NCBI RefSeq assembly: GCF_020524045.1
Contig: NZ_JAIVKL010000002.1
Span: 186,001 to 250,000 of the forward strand
DNA: 64,000 bases
DNA from: Metabacillus litoralis
Lineage (GTDB): Bacteria; Bacillota; Bacilli; Bacillales; Bacillaceae
Direction: 5' to 3'
Below, one piece after another: positions 63,076-64,000 of this stretch. The first letter of the stretch is position 1, and each line of letters opens with the position of its first letter. The notes below the pieces were generated by a model. It did no database searches. It was not told the DNA's origin and worked only from the letters and a program-made list of their open reading frames with translations. Both the position numbers and the translations under genes were made by a program.

Positions 63076-63115
63076 AAAATAACTTAAGAGCAATGATGCC
63101 CTTAAGTTATTTTTT
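63076..63115 (-). terminator. terminator overlapping the P-type ATPase stop
   Basis: AAAATAACTTAAGGGC pairs with GCTCTTAAGTTATTTT and is followed by T on the minus strand. Confidence 0.8.
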
Positions 63116-64000
63116 TCTTATCGTAAAGAACTGTTAAACTGATTAATGTGACAAGAATGGTTGCACCCATATCAGACAGAATGGCAATCCATAGTGTTAA
63201 TAATCCTGGTATTGTTAAAAGCAAAGCAATCAGTTTTAATCCAAGTGCTAAAGAAATATTTAATTTAATAATCGTATTCACTTTTTTAGCTGATGCAATT
63301 GCTGACGGAAGTTTCTCAAGATGATCTTGCATTAAAACGATATCAGCTGTTTCTATAGCACTATCTGTTCCCTTTCCCATCGCAATACCTAGATCCGCTG
63401 TTGCTAATGCTGGTGCATCATTTATTCCATCACCAATCATCGCCACTTTGTTCGTGCGAGATATTTCTTTTATTTTCTCTACTTTTTGATCTGGAAGTAA
63501 CCCCGCGAAATACGATGTAACACCTATTTTATTAGCCACTTTTTTAGCAGTGCTTTCATGGTCTCCAGTTAACATTATCGTATGATTAATTCCTACGGAA
63601 TGAAGTTTTTGTATGACATTCTTACTTTCTTCACGGATTTCATCAGATATCCCCATTATCCCTAAGGTTTTCTCATCATTTGCTAAAATGACGAGTGTCA
63701 TCCCTTTTTCTTTATATTCTTTAAGCGTTTTTTTAACTTTTTCGTCAAATGGTGTTTTACTCACATGTGCTTCATTACCTAAATAATAGGTGTTACCGTT
63801 GATTTTAGCCACAATCCCACTTCCGGAAATTGTTGTGATTTCATCTGGCTCTATTAAAGATAATCCATCTGCTTTTTTCATCACTGCCTTTGCAATTGGA
63901 TGTGATGAAGATTTTTCAATTGATGCAGCAATCTGAAGAAACTCGGGATCAAATGCAATATATTCTTCTACATATGGTTTACCTTTTGTTAACGTACCTG
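63102..64000 (-). CDS. heavy-metal P1B-type ATPase, C-terminal part (cut by window edge)
   Basis: The last 299 codons are visible, running past the right edge. In reading order there is GTLTKGKP (the DKTGTLT phosphorylation motif just off the window), the P1B HP signature SSSHPIAKAVM, the ATP-binding TGDH and GDGINDAPALATADLGIAMG, then two helices. The helices carry Lys in NISLALGLKLIALLL and Asp in SDMGATILVTLISL, features of the zinc/cadmium (P1B-2) class such as CadA or ZosA. The internal ATG at 63884 is not the start. Confidence 0.9.
   Translation of the reverse strand, partial: GTLTKGKPYVEEYIAFDPEFLQIAASIEKSSSHPIAKAVMKKADGLSLIEPDEITTISGSGIVAKINGNTYYLGNEAHVSKTPFDEKVKKTLKEYKEKGMTLVILANDEKTLGIMGISDEIREESKNVIQKLHSVGINHTIMLTGDHESTAKKVANKIGVTSYFAGLLPDQKVEKIKEISRTNKVAMIGDGINDAPALATADLGIAMGKGTDSAIETADIVLMQDHLEKLPSAIASAKKVNTIIKLNISLALGLKLIALLLTIPGLLTLWIAILSDMGATILVTLISLTVLYDKKKIT

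Overview
The window is AT-rich, low-GC Gram-positive DNA. The gene set points to Bacillaceae (Bacillus sensu lato): YjcZ sporulation protein, YueI, YitT paralogues, cory-CC-star/ArsA, the MhqE/MhqD pair, SpeD and YvgN-type reductase. Strong AGGAGG-type ribosome binding sites, frequent TTG/GTG starts and many T-tailed hairpin terminators fit this. The genus cannot be resolved from sequence alone. I saw no rRNA, tRNA, CRISPR array, prophage or transposase gene. Both ends cut genes: a biotin carboxylase start at the left edge and a metal P-type ATPase at the right edge.

Layout. (1) 1-4020: minus-strand acyl-CoA/biotin-carboxylase operon (biotin carrier, HMG-CoA lyase, carboxyltransferase, acyl-CoA dehydrogenase, biotin carboxylase), resembling the yng leucine/branched acyl-CoA degradation cluster. 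(2) 4.4-16.9 kb: YueI, YitT, ArsA ATPase with cory-CC-star partner, CstA transporter under a cre box, M20 peptidase, AEC transporter, PpnP, ExoA, cysteine dioxygenase, EamA exporter, and an MBL hydrolase with a TetR-like operator. (3) 17-22 kb: DUF1292, SIMPL, tandem P-loop protein, VOC epimerase and a lone FabF. (4) 22.1-27.4 kb: a response regulator-histidine kinase-lipoprotein-M48 protease-small membrane protein cluster. (5) 27.4-33.1 kb: small ORFs, DUF4397 protein, XRE-PAS regulator and MFS pump, with many repeats. (6) 33.1-40.5 kb: a formate/molybdenum cofactor module with FdhF/YdeP oxidoreductase, DUF2294 and OFA transporter diverging from FdhD, MoaA and a 76-aa protein. (7) 40.7-53.5 kb: DoxX with two Fnr-like boxes, YceI, SpeD, GNAT, NAD(P)-binding protein, PBP4-type carboxypeptidase, aldo/keto reductase, YjcZ, HMCES-type protein, MhqED, YitT, TrhO. 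(8) 53.9-64 kb: PQQ-type sugar dehydrogenase lipoprotein, cupin-HD-GYP, DsbA-like protein, cyclophilin lipoprotein, cNMP/CBS/DUF294 plus DnaQ-type exonuclease, an orphan secreted metalloprotease, a phased 21-bp repeat array and the P-type ATPase.

Most unusual content. Three families of short non-coding inverted-repeat elements (MITE-like, about 150-350 bp) occur at least 13 times, and many lie exactly at, or within about 15 bp of, stop codons. Five perfect TATTTGC heptamers are spaced exactly 21 bp apart (62891-62981). mhqED and yceI share one promoter-operator layout, a consensus sigma-A promoter followed at once by an ATCT-N8-AGAT box. The formate module carries two related leader/terminator structures. 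Several small ORFs of 34-53 codons with good ribosome binding sites are annotated here.
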